The notes under the pieces are model-generated. The model ran no database searches and was not told the DNA's origin. It saw only the letters and a program-made list of their open reading frames with translations. The translations under genes were made by a program, and so were the position numbers. Positions 44,120 through 51,969 of a DNA stretch of 64,000 nucleotides are shown here, piece by piece. The stretch is from NCBI RefSeq assembly GCF_002441695.1, contig NZ_JXJW01000016.1, positions 1-64,000 of the forward strand, written 5' to 3'. The stretch is from Pseudolactococcus piscium (GTDB lineage: Bacteria > Bacillota > Bacilli > Lactobacillales > Streptococcaceae). Each line of letters opens with the position of its first letter. Positions within the stretch are counted from its first letter, which is position 1.

Positions 44120-44797
44120 ATGAAAAAGTTCGTAGCACTTGTTGATGATGAGATTTTGAATGAAATTTGTAAAGTTTTAAGAAATGAAGAGAGGGAGTTT
44201 ATAAGTTTTACATCTTATGATTCTGTTGCTGAAATTGCTAAATTACAAATAGATTTTCCGTGTCAACACTTTATTTTATTACAGGCGGAAAGTATAGCCG
44301 ATTTCCTTGAATTTGAAACAATATTGACGCATAATAGGGGAAATGTAATTGGTATACTGTCTCATAATGTCAAATTGAATGAGCTGATTATAGAAAATGG
44401 AGATCAGTTCTTATTATCTGTAGGGGTAGACAATTTAGCTTCTATTAGAGATGTCATCCAAAGAACAATTAATCTAGTATTTTTTTCAAAATCTTGCTAT
44501 GTTGAGGTATATGGCGTAAGGTTCAATCCAGATGAAGTGCTTTTTATTGAGTCTAGTCGAGAATATCGAAATTGTATCGTGTTATATGAACATGAAGAAA
44601 GATTAATCCGACAACCCTTAAAAAACTTTTCAAAATTAAGACATAATCTGATACGCATCGATAGATCTCTTATTGTCAATATTAATAAAATAAAAAGTAT
44701 TGATATAGGTACGGGAAACATTCAGTTTTATGGGAGCTCGAGAACAACTTATGTTTCTGAAAAGCATATTCACAATTTGGTTACCTTACTTAATTGA
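44120..44797 (+). CDS. LytTR-domain regulator with degenerate receiver
   Basis: 225 aa. The N-terminal half has the fold pattern of a response-regulator receiver (VALVDDEI acid pair) but where the phospho-acceptor Asp is expected the sequence reads HFILLQAES, so phosphorylation is doubtful. C-terminal LytTR DNA-binding domain (VLFIESSREYRNCIVLYE, LIRIDRSLIVNINKIKSID). ComE/BlpR/PlnC-type proteins of this kind control bacteriocin genes. No histidine kinase gene adjoins it. Bacteriocin-transport remnants lie downstream. Confidence 0.8.
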   Translation: MKKFVALVDDEILNEICKVLRNEEREFISFTSYDSVAEIAKLQIDFPCQHFILLQAESIADFLEFETILTHNRGNVIGILSHNVKLNELIIENGDQFLLSVGVDNLASIRDVIQRTINLVFFSKSCYVEVYGVRFNPDEVLFIESSREYRNCIVLYEHEERLIRQPLKNFSKLRHNLIRIDRSLIVNINKIKSIDIGTGNIQFYGSSRTTYVSEKHIHNLVTLLN

Positions 44798-45135
44798 GGT
44801 GGACAACAAACTATAAAAACATCCCAAATTCAGTATATTATCCCAATTACTTTACAAAATATTGTAGTTGGCATTTACGAGTGATAAACTATATCTTGTA
44901 AGCGCTTTATTTTAATACTTTAAATAAAAATGCTTATTTGTATTAGGCTGGTTGACTACAGCATCGTATAAAATTGGAGGAGTTAGTTCCTCATGTAGAT
45001 TCTATGCACACATTACCTGGACTAACTGCAGGATGTGCGGCCAGTTCGCTATTTTAGGGAACAAGCAACTAGCCGTCATATTTAGATGGTATCTTTAGTG
45101 AGCTTCATCACATTATAAATAATAAGGAGTTTAGC
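44798..45135. other. Intergenic region with a possible bacteriocin-precursor relic
   Basis: No intact gene. A short frame around 44973-45057 reads KLEELVPHVDSMHTLPGLTA then GCAASSLF and stop; it has no proper start (an internal ATG at 45003, otherwise TTG). It might be a decayed peptide-precursor gene. Evidence is weak. Confidence 0.25.
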
Positions 45136-45429
45136 ATGCAAAAATACTATGTCAAGAATGTAGGGAACTATGGTTTCACAGGTGCATATAATATTGATAA
45201 GGAGACTCAGAATCTACAGATTGTATATTTAGATGATTTGTATAAAGCGTTGGGAAATAGGGATGGAGAAGATGTAACAATTTACCTCTCAAAATTTATG
45301 GCGCCATACGAAAGAGCTATTAAAGATAAGTATCCGAAGGCAACCATTGAAAATAATGAGAAATTTGATGCGCATACAAAACTTCATGATTGGTTTCCTG
45401 GAGCACAACCACTTAAAGATATTTTATAG
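45136..45429 (+). CDS. Hypothetical 97-aa protein beside the bacteriocin transporter relic
   Basis: Begins MQKYYVKNVGNYGFTGAYN; central VTIYLSKFMAPYERAIKDKYPKA, end WFPGAQPLKDIL. Soluble alpha/beta protein, no membrane helix. AAGGAG precedes the ATG. Directly followed, 11 bp later, by a C39 peptidase relic, so it probably belonged to the same bacteriocin operon; role unknown. Confidence 0.6.
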   Translation: MQKYYVKNVGNYGFTGAYNIDKETQNLQIVYLDDLYKALGNRDGEDVTIYLSKFMAPYERAIKDKYPKATIENNEKFDAHTKLHDWFPGAQPLKDIL

Positions 45430-45440
45430 GATGAAGCAAA

Positions 45441-45788
45441 ATGAAGTATAAGACAATTCCACAGATTGGAAAGGAAGATTGTGGCGCTGCTTGTGTTGCT
45501 AGATTATGGATAATTACTTCTCAAAAAAATCTCTATCTGTGAAATAAGACCGCTTATCAAAAACACGCCTTTGGGAACCTCTTTTTATGATTTAAAAGAG
45601 GTATTTGATGAAATTGCTTATCCTTGTATGACACAACTATAAAATGACTCAGGGCTTTATTTATAGTGATTTTTGAAGATTCTACTGGTACATCATCTTC
45701 AAAAATATCAATAAGAAGATTTATGAAAAAATGGATTGCCTATGTAAATGTAGTAGAATTAGTTAAAGTAAAAGAACCTAAATGCTTT
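45441..45788 (+). pseudogene. Frameshifted C39 peptidase (bacteriocin ABC transporter) relic
   Basis: Starts MKYKTIPQIGKEDCGAACVA, the catalytic-Cys motif of double-glycine-leader peptidases. A frameshift at about 45530 then gives ICEIRPLIKNTPLGTSFYDL and KEVFDEIAYPC, and a third frame gives IFEDSTGTSSSKISIRRFMK. It is cut at 45789 by an IS element; the membrane and ATPase domains are missing. The activity is therefore lost. Confidence 0.8.
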
Positions 45789-45847
45789 TGATGTGCACCC
45801 TAAAATATAAACTTTTGAAATCAAGTATTTACTGCTTGATTTTTTTG

Positions 45848-46235
45848 TTAGTTTGATAATGCCATCCGATATTGGGTTGACGACATCCAGTTTAATTTCT
45901 TCTTAACTCGTTTTGTGTTGTAATAATGAATCCAATCTATTATTGCTCGTTCAAGTGCTTCAAACGATTGAAAGACTCGACCATAATAAACTTCTTGCTT
46001 GAGGAGTCCGAAAAAGTTCTCCATAACTGAATTATCATGACAGTTCCCTTTACGACTCATGGATTGAAAAATACGATGTGCCTTTTTGTTTGAGGAGTTC
46101 TACCATGGGGCGGTAACCTGCATTGGGATGTTCTGCACGTATTTCAAGCATTTTTTTCTCAATTGCGTCATCTTTGTTAGCACGTTTGAAACGTTTGACC
46201 CAATAGTAATAAGTTGCTTTTGGTAGTCCTGTCAT
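45848..46235 (-). pseudogene. IS orfB transposase with catalytic core deleted
   Basis: The N-terminal part is MTGLPKATYYYWVKRFKRAN through NAGYRPMVELLKQKG; it is then joined out of frame near 46058 to MSRKGNCHDNSVMENFFGLL, the C-terminal DDE region with the final Glu. The middle, carrying the two Asp residues of the DDE triad, is absent, so the element cannot transpose by itself. Confidence 0.85.
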
Positions 46236-46237
46236 AC

Positions 46238-46819
46238 TTAAGATTTCTTTGAGTGGGAACTTGAATTCTCCTTGGAGGGCCTGAACAAGCCTGGATTTTC
46301 CCTCGCTTGTCGTTCCATTCGCAGCCTCCTCAGCCCTTTTAAATACTCGTTCTCAATTCTTAGTTTGAGGTTCTCATTTTGAAGCTGAGCGAGTTTTTGT
46401 TCAGTTTCACTCAAATCAGACTGTTTCTTTGAAGACTTTTGTTTTGACATGTCAGGCTCTTTTCTAGGTCTCCCACGAGAATTAGAAAAGGCAAACTCAC
46501 CCTTCTCACAGTAATCAAGCACCCAACGCGCGAGTAAGGCATTATTAGTCATGCCTAATTGATCACCTATTTCTCGATAAGATTTTTCACTTGTTAAGTA
46601 TAAGTTTACAGCATTGAGCTTAAATTGTGTATCATAAACTGTGTTTTTCCGTTTACGCTGAAGACCTGTACTTCCAAAAGCTCGGTATATATGTACCCAG
46701 TCCTTGATTCGACCTGACGTCTTAACATGGTATTTATCAGCTATAAATTGATAGCTACCTAATCCTTGTTCATAGTCTATAACTGCTTTTAGTTTCAAAT
46801 CAAATGAATATTTAGCCAT
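46238..46819 (-). CDS. IS orfA (DNA-binding transposase subunit)
   Basis: 193 aa with two HTH_28-like repeats (FDLKLKAVIDYEQGLGSYQFIADKYHV; TQFKLNAVNLYLTSEKSYREIGDQLGM) and a C-terminal leucine-zipper coiled coil (LSETEQKLAQLQNENLKLRIENEYLKGLRRL), typical of IS150-group OrfA. Intact, but without a functional orfB. Confidence 0.88.
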   Translation of the reverse strand: MAKYSFDLKLKAVIDYEQGLGSYQFIADKYHVKTSGRIKDWVHIYRAFGSTGLQRKRKNTVYDTQFKLNAVNLYLTSEKSYREIGDQLGMTNNALLARWVLDYCEKGEFAFSNSRGRPRKEPDMSKQKSSKKQSDLSETEQKLAQLQNENLKLRIENEYLKGLRRLRMERQARENPGLFRPSKENSSSHSKKS

Positions 46820-46867
46820 TAGAAAAGACCTTCCTTTTGGAAAGTCTATATTCTGGGATTCACATCA

Positions 46868-47062
46868 TTTTTATAGGTATTTTTTATATAAAGCTTAGAA
46901 TACTATGTTTTTCATCGGAGTGGTCACATCAACCTTGGTGTAGAGCCTTTTCTTTTTTAAAATTATATAGAAATTAATAGTAGCTGGTATTCATGTAGCT
47001 AAATTTCCCAGGATGTTTTAATCCGCGGAAAGGTTGCCGCGAATTGAGTAGCTAACTTCATT
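46868..47062. other. Intergenic region between the IS and the ThiF gene
   Basis: No gene. A CGCGG/CCGCG stem (47022-47044) near the ThiF stop may end the minus-strand operon. Confidence 0.4.
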
Positions 47063-48028
47063 TTATAATTTGCAATCAAAACGAATTTCATTTGTTTCAA
47101 AATTGCCATATGCTAAAACAGTCTCTTTTTCTAACATATAATCAAGCACCAGTTTTGAAACCATATATGTACCTAGAAATGCATTTAGGACTGAACCACT
47201 ATTTGCTATAATCCCATCTTTTTTACTGATAATCAGCGATTTAATTTTATCAATAAATTTTATCGCTGTCTGTTGATTTTTAATTAAATAGGCTGTTTGA
47301 GCTAAAACACCATAACCGCATACGAGAATAGGACCATTAATTTTATTATCAACTTTGGCTTGCGTTAAACTTAACATTAATTCATGATCATCAGAAGCAT
47401 TTATTATAATATCTTTATCCGTAAGTCCGCCAACTAATCTATTTAGTTCTTCGTAGTTAGCTATAAATTTTCTATGTGGTGTGATCTGATGTTTTTCGCC
47501 ATACCTATCATTTAATGTTTCAACTTTATATTTTCCTATTTCATTTACTAAATAATTTTGTGCCTCTAAATTTTTTTCTTCGATAGAGTCTCCGTCAATT
47601 AAAACAAAATGATTGAACTTCAACTTACTCAGAGCTTCAACTAAATAACTACCAGCTGTACCTAAACCGATGATAATAATTCTTTGATTTGAAACTTTTA
47701 TCTCATAGTTTTGATAGAACGTTTGAGGAAAAGTATTAATAAACATTTCAGTTCTTGTTAGTGGCTTCAATGTGTCAGATATCCAGTAACCATAACCTTT
47801 TTTTTCTAAAAATAAAAGAATATCATCTTTTTGTATTTGTGATATTGACGTGTAATTATTGATTTCTTCTCTAGATTTTGCGGTACTAATAAACTGTAAA
47901 AATGAAAAAAAAGCATCATTATCATCAGTATTAATTAACATATTTAAACGATTATTACCATGATATATCTCTATTCCTGTTTCTTTTTTCATCCAAATTA
48001 ATTCTGACTTTAGTCTAAATTGCTTCAT
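47063..48028 (-). CDS. ThiF/MccB-like adenylating enzyme (peptide-modifying E1-type)
   Basis: 321 aa. Residues about 1-100 form a compact domain without ATP motifs, resembling the N-terminal peptide clamp of MccB. Residues 110-300 form the E1/ThiF fold: IIIIGLGTAGSYLVEAL (nucleotide loop), FVLIDGDSIEEKNLEAQNYL (D-x-D and N..Q, with the usual Arg replaced), GKYKVETL (Lys), and DIIINASDDHELM (catalytic Asp region). MccB activates the C-terminus of a short peptide with ATP to make microcin C precursors. The start overlaps the MFS gene by 14 bp. No CxxC zinc site is visible. Substrate and product unknown. Confidence 0.8.
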   Translation of the reverse strand: MKQFRLKSELIWMKKETGIEIYHGNNRLNMLINTDDNDAFFSFLQFISTAKSREEINNYTSISQIQKDDILLFLEKKGYGYWISDTLKPLTRTEMFINTFPQTFYQNYEIKVSNQRIIIIGLGTAGSYLVEALSKLKFNHFVLIDGDSIEEKNLEAQNYLVNEIGKYKVETLNDRYGEKHQITPHRKFIANYEELNRLVGGLTDKDIIINASDDHELMLSLTQAKVDNKINGPILVCGYGVLAQTAYLIKNQQTAIKFIDKIKSLIISKKDGIIANSGSVLNAFLGTYMVSKLVLDYMLEKETVLAYGNFETNEIRFDCKL

Positions 48029-49271
48029 TTTTTTGCTTCCTTCTATGAGTTGTTAATATCAAGATAAGTGCCACTAGAGATAATACTGAGAAGATGAACC
48101 ATGAAATGTTTACATGCCACAAAGTAAGACTCGTAAATATAACTGTACCAACTGGAATTGATAGCATAAACAAGGTATCAAGAAAGGCACCTGTTTGTGC
48201 TAATACCTCAGGCGATAGGGCGTTCAATAATTGCGATGACAATTTAGGATTAATTTTACCTATCACATACCCGATAAAAGCGATAAATATTGTACTCATT
48301 AAAGGTGGAAACTGTGATATGTTTAAAACTGAAAGGCCTAATAAACTAGCTGATACGAATGAAATTAAGGTGGTGAGTGAGAGTTTTGAAAAAACATCAT
48401 GTGGCAATAGACTACTGACAATCACACCTAGAATATAAGCGCTTTGCATGATTAAGATAGACGTCCCAAATGGAAGATTTAAAATTGTCTTATCCAGTAA
48501 AACGATATTGAAAATTGGTAAAATCGCACTCCCTAGTACATTAACTAAAATAATACAGCTTAACATCCTAGTAAAACCAGATGCCCCTTCTTTACCAAAT
48601 ATTTGTTTGGCATTTGATAAAATTGATTTCAATCTTGCAGTTAGTGTATTTTTACTATCCTTACTATCAGAAGAGATGAAATCAAAAGACATCTCCTTTC
48701 TGATGATCATCAGTGAAAAAATTGACAATAAAAAAGTTACCGCATTTACAATAGCAACAAACGAAAAATTTTGATAACTCACACTCAATAGCCAGACACC
48801 AAAGATTTGACCTAGTAAAGAACTGATGTAAGTCACAAATTGTTTGAACGAGAATGCAGCCATCATAGTATTTTTTGGAATATTTTTTTGTAAAATGGGC
48901 ATTTTTAAACCACGCTCAAAATTACTAAATGTATCAGATATAATGTTTATAAAGCATACTGCAGAAAAAGCAAGATAGGACATGTTTCTCTGTAGTAATG
49001 CGACTATAATAAATAAAAATGCCTGAAAAAATCCAATGTTAATTGCCCACTTCACCTTACGCTCAGTCTTATCAGCCCGTATACCCACAGAAATTTGAAA
49101 AAATATAGGGATGAGCATGATAGCATTTGCAATGAATACCATGATTTTTGGATTAGGCATCGTTGAAGCAAAAATAATGAAAACTAGATTATAGATAGAT
49201 GCGCCCGAGTTGTTTAAAAAATCAGAAATGATTATCCATCTAAACACTTTATTTTTTAAAAAAAGGTTCAT
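48015..49271 (-). CDS. MFS exporter (MccC-like position)
   Basis: 418 aa with about 12 membrane helices, major-facilitator family (RADKTERKVKWAIN loop between helices 2-3; helices rich in Ile/Leu/Phe). In microcin C clusters MccC is an MFS exporter of the modified peptide and gives immunity; the same pairing with a ThiF enzyme is seen here. GGAG lies 7 nt before the ATG at 49271. Preceded by two tiny ORFs. Export of the peptide product is inference from context. Confidence 0.82.
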   Translation of the reverse strand: MNLFLKNKVFRWIIISDFLNNSGASIYNLVFIIFASTMPNPKIMVFIANAIMLIPIFFQISVGIRADKTERKVKWAINIGFFQAFLFIIVALLQRNMSYLAFSAVCFINIISDTFSNFERGLKMPILQKNIPKNTMMAAFSFKQFVTYISSLLGQIFGVWLLSVSYQNFSFVAIVNAVTFLLSIFSLMIIRKEMSFDFISSDSKDSKNTLTARLKSILSNAKQIFGKEGASGFTRMLSCIILVNVLGSAILPIFNIVLLDKTILNLPFGTSILIMQSAYILGVIVSSLLPHDVFSKLSLTTLISFVSASLLGLSVLNISQFPPLMSTIFIAFIGYVIGKINPKLSSQLLNALSPEVLAQTGAFLDTLFMLSIPVGTVIFTSLTLWHVNISWFIFSVLSLVALILILTTHRRKQKNEAI

Positions 49272-49283
49272 AAAATCTCCAGA

Positions 49284-49325
49284 TTAATTTAAAAAAACGA
49301 TAAATATAAATTGCTTCATATTCAT
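49284..49325 (-). CDS. Possible 13-aa peptide MNMKQFIFIVFLN (C-terminal Asn)
   Basis: Lies between the 20-aa ORF and the MFS gene. It ends in Asn, the residue that known MccB enzymes require at the peptide C-terminus. No good ribosome site, so it may not be translated; translation could be coupled to the preceding ORF, which ends 13 bp upstream. Listed as an alternative precursor. Confidence 0.25.
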   Translation of the reverse strand: MNMKQFIFIVFLN

Positions 49326-49338
49326 CGCCGTTTAAGTT

Positions 49339-49401
49339 TTATGAAATGATGCAAATCGTGATATCATTGCTATCCAATACATGTTTTTCTTCAAAAGTCA
49401 T
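49339..49401 (-). CDS. Candidate precursor or signal peptide MTFEEKHVLDSNDITICIIS
   Basis: 20 aa. A strong AAGGAGG lies 8 nt before the ATG, and the ORF heads the MFS-ThiF operon. An acidic, helical N-half (leader-like) is followed by the hydrophobic end DITICIIS. Two readings: a RiPP precursor whose C-terminal part is modified by the ThiF enzyme and exported by the MFS protein; or a pheromone precursor, since DITICIIS resembles the short hydrophobic Rgg-binding peptides such as SHP DILIIVGG. It does not end in Asn, unlike typical MccA. Confidence 0.6.
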   Translation of the reverse strand: MTFEEKHVLDSNDITICIIS

Positions 49402-49515
49402 ATTTGTTTCCTCCTTTTTAACAAAACCTTAGCTGTCAGTCTTGTTCAGTTCTCATAAATCGTTTAAACTAACTTACAAAACAATACTATCACTTCTAAC
49501 ACCTCCGTGCGTAAT

Positions 49516-49564
49516 GTTGCTAGCTTGCAACGGTTTGTTGCAAAAAGTGTTGCAAGTTAGCAAC
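49516..49564. promoter_or_regulatory. Operator-like 16-bp inverted repeat between divergent genes
   Basis: GTTGCTAGCTTGCAAC (49516-49531) and GTTGCAAGTTAGCAAC (49549-49564) are inverted copies with one mismatch, 17 bp apart, in the divergent promoter region of the ThiF operon and the 11-aa peptide gene. Plausible Rgg-type binding site. Confidence 0.65.
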
Positions 49565-49585
49565 ATTACATTTTTCTTTTTTTAA

Positions 49586-49608
49586 TTTGATAAGATATCG
49601 TTATCAAA
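49586..49608. promoter_or_regulatory. TTTGATAA/TTATCAAA inverted repeat
   Basis: Perfect 8-bp arms with a 7-nt centre, just before the ribosome site of the 11-aa peptide gene. Confidence 0.55.
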
Positions 49609-49624
49609 TAAGGAAGTAGTGCAT

Positions 49625-49660
49625 ATGTTCAGCTTTCTTCGCGGACTTTTAGGCGACTAG
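49625..49660 (+). CDS. Candidate 11-aa signal peptide MFSFLRGLLGD
   Basis: AAGGAAG ribosome site 8 nt before the ATG at 49625. The peptide is short and hydrophobic with one Arg and a C-terminal Asp. It is transcribed toward the Rgg gene, with a shared terminator between them, and away from the ThiF operon. Convergent short-peptide genes next to Rgg regulators encode pheromones in streptococci, usually longer (about 20 aa). Could also be a directly acting peptide. Confidence 0.55.
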   Translation: MFSFLRGLLGD

Positions 49661-49674
49661 GGAATTTAATAAGA

Positions 49675-49718
49675 AGATTGGAACAAAGGTTTTATTTATG
49701 TTCCAATCTCCTTTTATT
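49675..49718. terminator. Bidirectional terminator between the 11-aa peptide and rgg
   Basis: Perfect 11-bp stem AGATTGGAACA/TGTTCCAATCT followed by TCCTTTTATTT. Confidence 0.88.
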
Positions 49719-50553
49719 TGTAGTTAAACAAGAAAATTTCAATTCTTTCCGCCAATCCTTGTGCTCCTAAATCTTTTAAAGCATGAATATCTCTACTAAT
49801 TCCTGATAAAAGTTCTGGTTTTTTTCTTTCCGGGATATTAATATTTTTTTAAAAATCTGAATAGTTATTTTTTCATCTGTATCAGTCGGTTTTAGTAAAG
49901 TATTAAGTTGCTTTTCAAATTCCTCAGCATACACGAAACAACCACGAAATATCATGTAGACATAGACAAGTGTTCTTTTTACAATTTGTGCATTGTAAAG
50001 TAAAGGTCTATAAAATGCGTTTTTTTCAATTAATTGTAAACCCAACTGATAAACCAAGTCTGTATCTAAAGCTTCTAAACACATGCTGAAAAAAGTTGTG
50101 TCAAACATCGACCACTCTTCACAATCTGTCAGATATTTATCAATAAATTGAGTCTCCTCACCGTCAGTAAGTTTTGCCCGGATAACTCATGAATAGCGCA
50201 CTTGACCTTGATATTAAAAATCTTTTTTTCATTTGTTCGTGGTTTTCTGATAATCAGCGCTTCAAGCCCATCTATATCTTGTGCATTGATTAAATCTTGT
50301 ATTTTCTCGCCAAATATTTGCAGATTACCTACTTCAAAATTGCCAATCGTTAGAAAAAATTCACTAACGGTCATATTTAAGCCGTTAATTGCATGCATGA
50401 AACCATCTAATAATAACATTTGTGTTCCATTTTCAAATCTTGATACTTGCGATTTATTCAAATTATCACCTGTGACATCTCCCATGGAGTAGCCCCTAGC
50501 TTCCCTCACTTTCGATAGTGAGCGCCTAAATCTCTAAAATTCAACATATACAT
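49714..50553 (-). pseudogene. Rgg/GadR/MutR-family regulator with three frameshifts
   Basis: The pieces together match a full Rgg protein (about 280 aa): HTH (GAHYRKVREARGYSMGDV, NKSQVSRFENGTQ) and a TPR-like peptide-binding domain ending DLGAQGLAERIEIFLFNYK. Breaks: near 50510 (CGAAAGTG, frame change before VREARG), near 50170 (GGCAAAACTT), and near 49815 (poly-T). Each lies at a short homopolymer, so sequencing error is possible, but three together favour decay. Rgg proteins bind pheromones and control bacteriocin operons. Confidence 0.75.
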
Positions 50554-50966
50554 CTTCCCATTAACTTACTTAGCAAGTATAGACAAAGTTGCACAACAAA
50601 AAGAACAAGAGCTGTTAAAAACTGATCAGTTTTATGAGCAGAAAGAACTACCTATTACCTACTATACTCCTAGAATTATACGAATCTTTAGAATATTTGT
50701 CAATTATTTATGCAATACTTATTTATCTCTAAACGATTATTTAGTTATGATTAAATCAAAGAATTGCCCATCATTTAGGCAGTTTTTTGCATGTCAATAA
50801 GCGATAGTCTGACAAGATTCAAGCGAATATGATAAGTGTGAGTGCCAGATAGTAAGCAACGTATATAGTTATCAATTGTTTTTTAGTTGTTTTTATCATA
50901 CTATTTATTTTAGAAAAGATTTAAAACAGAAATTTGAATTTTATTTCAATTTTTAAAAGGAGAAGT
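50554..50966. other. Intergenic region with a gene remnant
   Basis: An open frame without a start (about 50560-50790) reads FPLTYLASIDKVAQQKEQEL and then LLKTDQFYEQKELPITYYTP: probably a fragment of an unidentified gene. No other feature seen apart from an AT-rich promoter area before the methyltransferase. Confidence 0.35.
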
Positions 50967-51590
50967 ATGAAATTTTTTTTTGTAGTTATTATCCTAGTAA
51001 TCATCTTGTATGTAAGTTTCAACTATTTATTAGCACAGTCAAAAAAGCCCACAGGAATTATCGGAAGTTTGATGATGAAAATATGGAACAATGCTTATTT
51101 ACCCATGACAGAATGGAGTCTATCTTTTTTAGATAAAAGAAAATATGATCACGTCTTAGATATAGGCGTGGGCAATGGTGCTACAACAAAGTACATTAGT
51201 CATCATTTTTTTTGTAATTCAATCATCGGAATAGATATATCTGACAAAGCAATTGAACAGGCTAAAACCAAAAATTTAGAAAATAATATAAGGTTTGAAA
51301 AAAGAGATATTAAAGAAACACCATATCCTTCTGAATACTTTGAATTAATTTGTGCTTTTCAAAACCATTTTCATTGGGAAGATTTACATCAAAGTTTTTT
51401 AGAAATAAAAAGAATTATGTCTAAAGACGGGATATTAGTGATAGGGTGTGAGTATACTAAAATAAACTATTTCTTACCAGACTTAAAGTCTAGAGAGGAT
51501 TTTGAAGTATACCTGGATAAGTTAAATTTGAATTTAATACAAACAAAAAAGAATAGAGGATGGATTTTCTATAAAATTATGAAAGAATAG
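50967..51590 (+). CDS. Membrane-anchored SAM-dependent methyltransferase
   Basis: 207 aa. N-terminal membrane helix (FFFVVIILVIILYVSFNYLL), then a class I methyltransferase: VLDIGVGNGATTKYIS (motif I), IIGIDISDKAIEQAK (motif II), RDIKETPYPSEYFELICAFQ (motifs III-IV). AAAAGGAGAAGT places the start at 50967. Lies between rgg and the ABC operon in the peptide-antibiotic neighbourhood; substrate unknown. Could tailor a lipid or peptide. Confidence 0.8.
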   Translation: MKFFFVVIILVIILYVSFNYLLAQSKKPTGIIGSLMMKIWNNAYLPMTEWSLSFLDKRKYDHVLDIGVGNGATTKYISHHFFCNSIIGIDISDKAIEQAKTKNLENNIRFEKRDIKETPYPSEYFELICAFQNHFHWEDLHQSFLEIKRIMSKDGILVIGCEYTKINYFLPDLKSREDFEVYLDKLNLNLIQTKKNRGWIFYKIMKE

Positions 51591-51826
51591 TTAATTTTGC
51601 AATGAACTAAAACAGATGGTCTATGATGCAGCGATTAAGTATCATATATAGATAAAGGCATCCTCTAACATTTTAAACTCATTTAAAAATGAGAGTAATT
51701 CATGAAATTGGGACATACTAAAAAGGACTTTACATCTTGGTGTAACGCTTTTTTATGAATGAAAACATAAGTGTTCCTAAATAATCGATAATCAAGTTCG
51801 AATGAAGAACATGACTTGAATAAAAA
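51591..51826. other. Intergenic region before the ABC operon promoter
   Basis: No supported gene; one 18-codon ORF (ATG about 51702, MKLGHTKKDFTSWCNAFL) has only a weak ribosome site. Confidence 0.35.
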
Positions 51827-51855
51827 TTGATTTTTATTGTGAAATATCGTACAAT
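51827..51855 (+). promoter_or_regulatory. Promoter of the ABC transporter operon
   Basis: TTGATT (51827-51832), 17-nt spacer, TACAAT (51850-51855); leader of about 105 nt. Confidence 0.7.
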
Positions 51856-51969
51856 GATTTTGTTGCTAACTATTTTGTAATAGAAAAAGAAACGAAAAAA
51901 TTCAGGTTAGGCCACAGCAAACTGATATCGATTTATATGGCTATCTTGAAGATATATTAAGGAGAAAAA

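Larger units (their letters stand above)
45789..46867 (-). mobile_element. IS3-family (IS150-like) element, internally deleted
   Basis: 1,079 bp. Terminal inverted repeats: left TGATGTGCACCCTAAAATAT, right (reverse complement) TGATGTGAATCCCAGAATAT, extending to ACTTT. TTT on each side may be the target duplication. About 0.4 kb of orfB is missing compared with a normal IS of this type. Confidence 0.85.

Noticed and set aside
50558-50790. Open frame upstream of rgg as a real gene
   Set aside because: No start codon or ribosome site and no recognised domain; kept only as a remnant within the intergenic entry.
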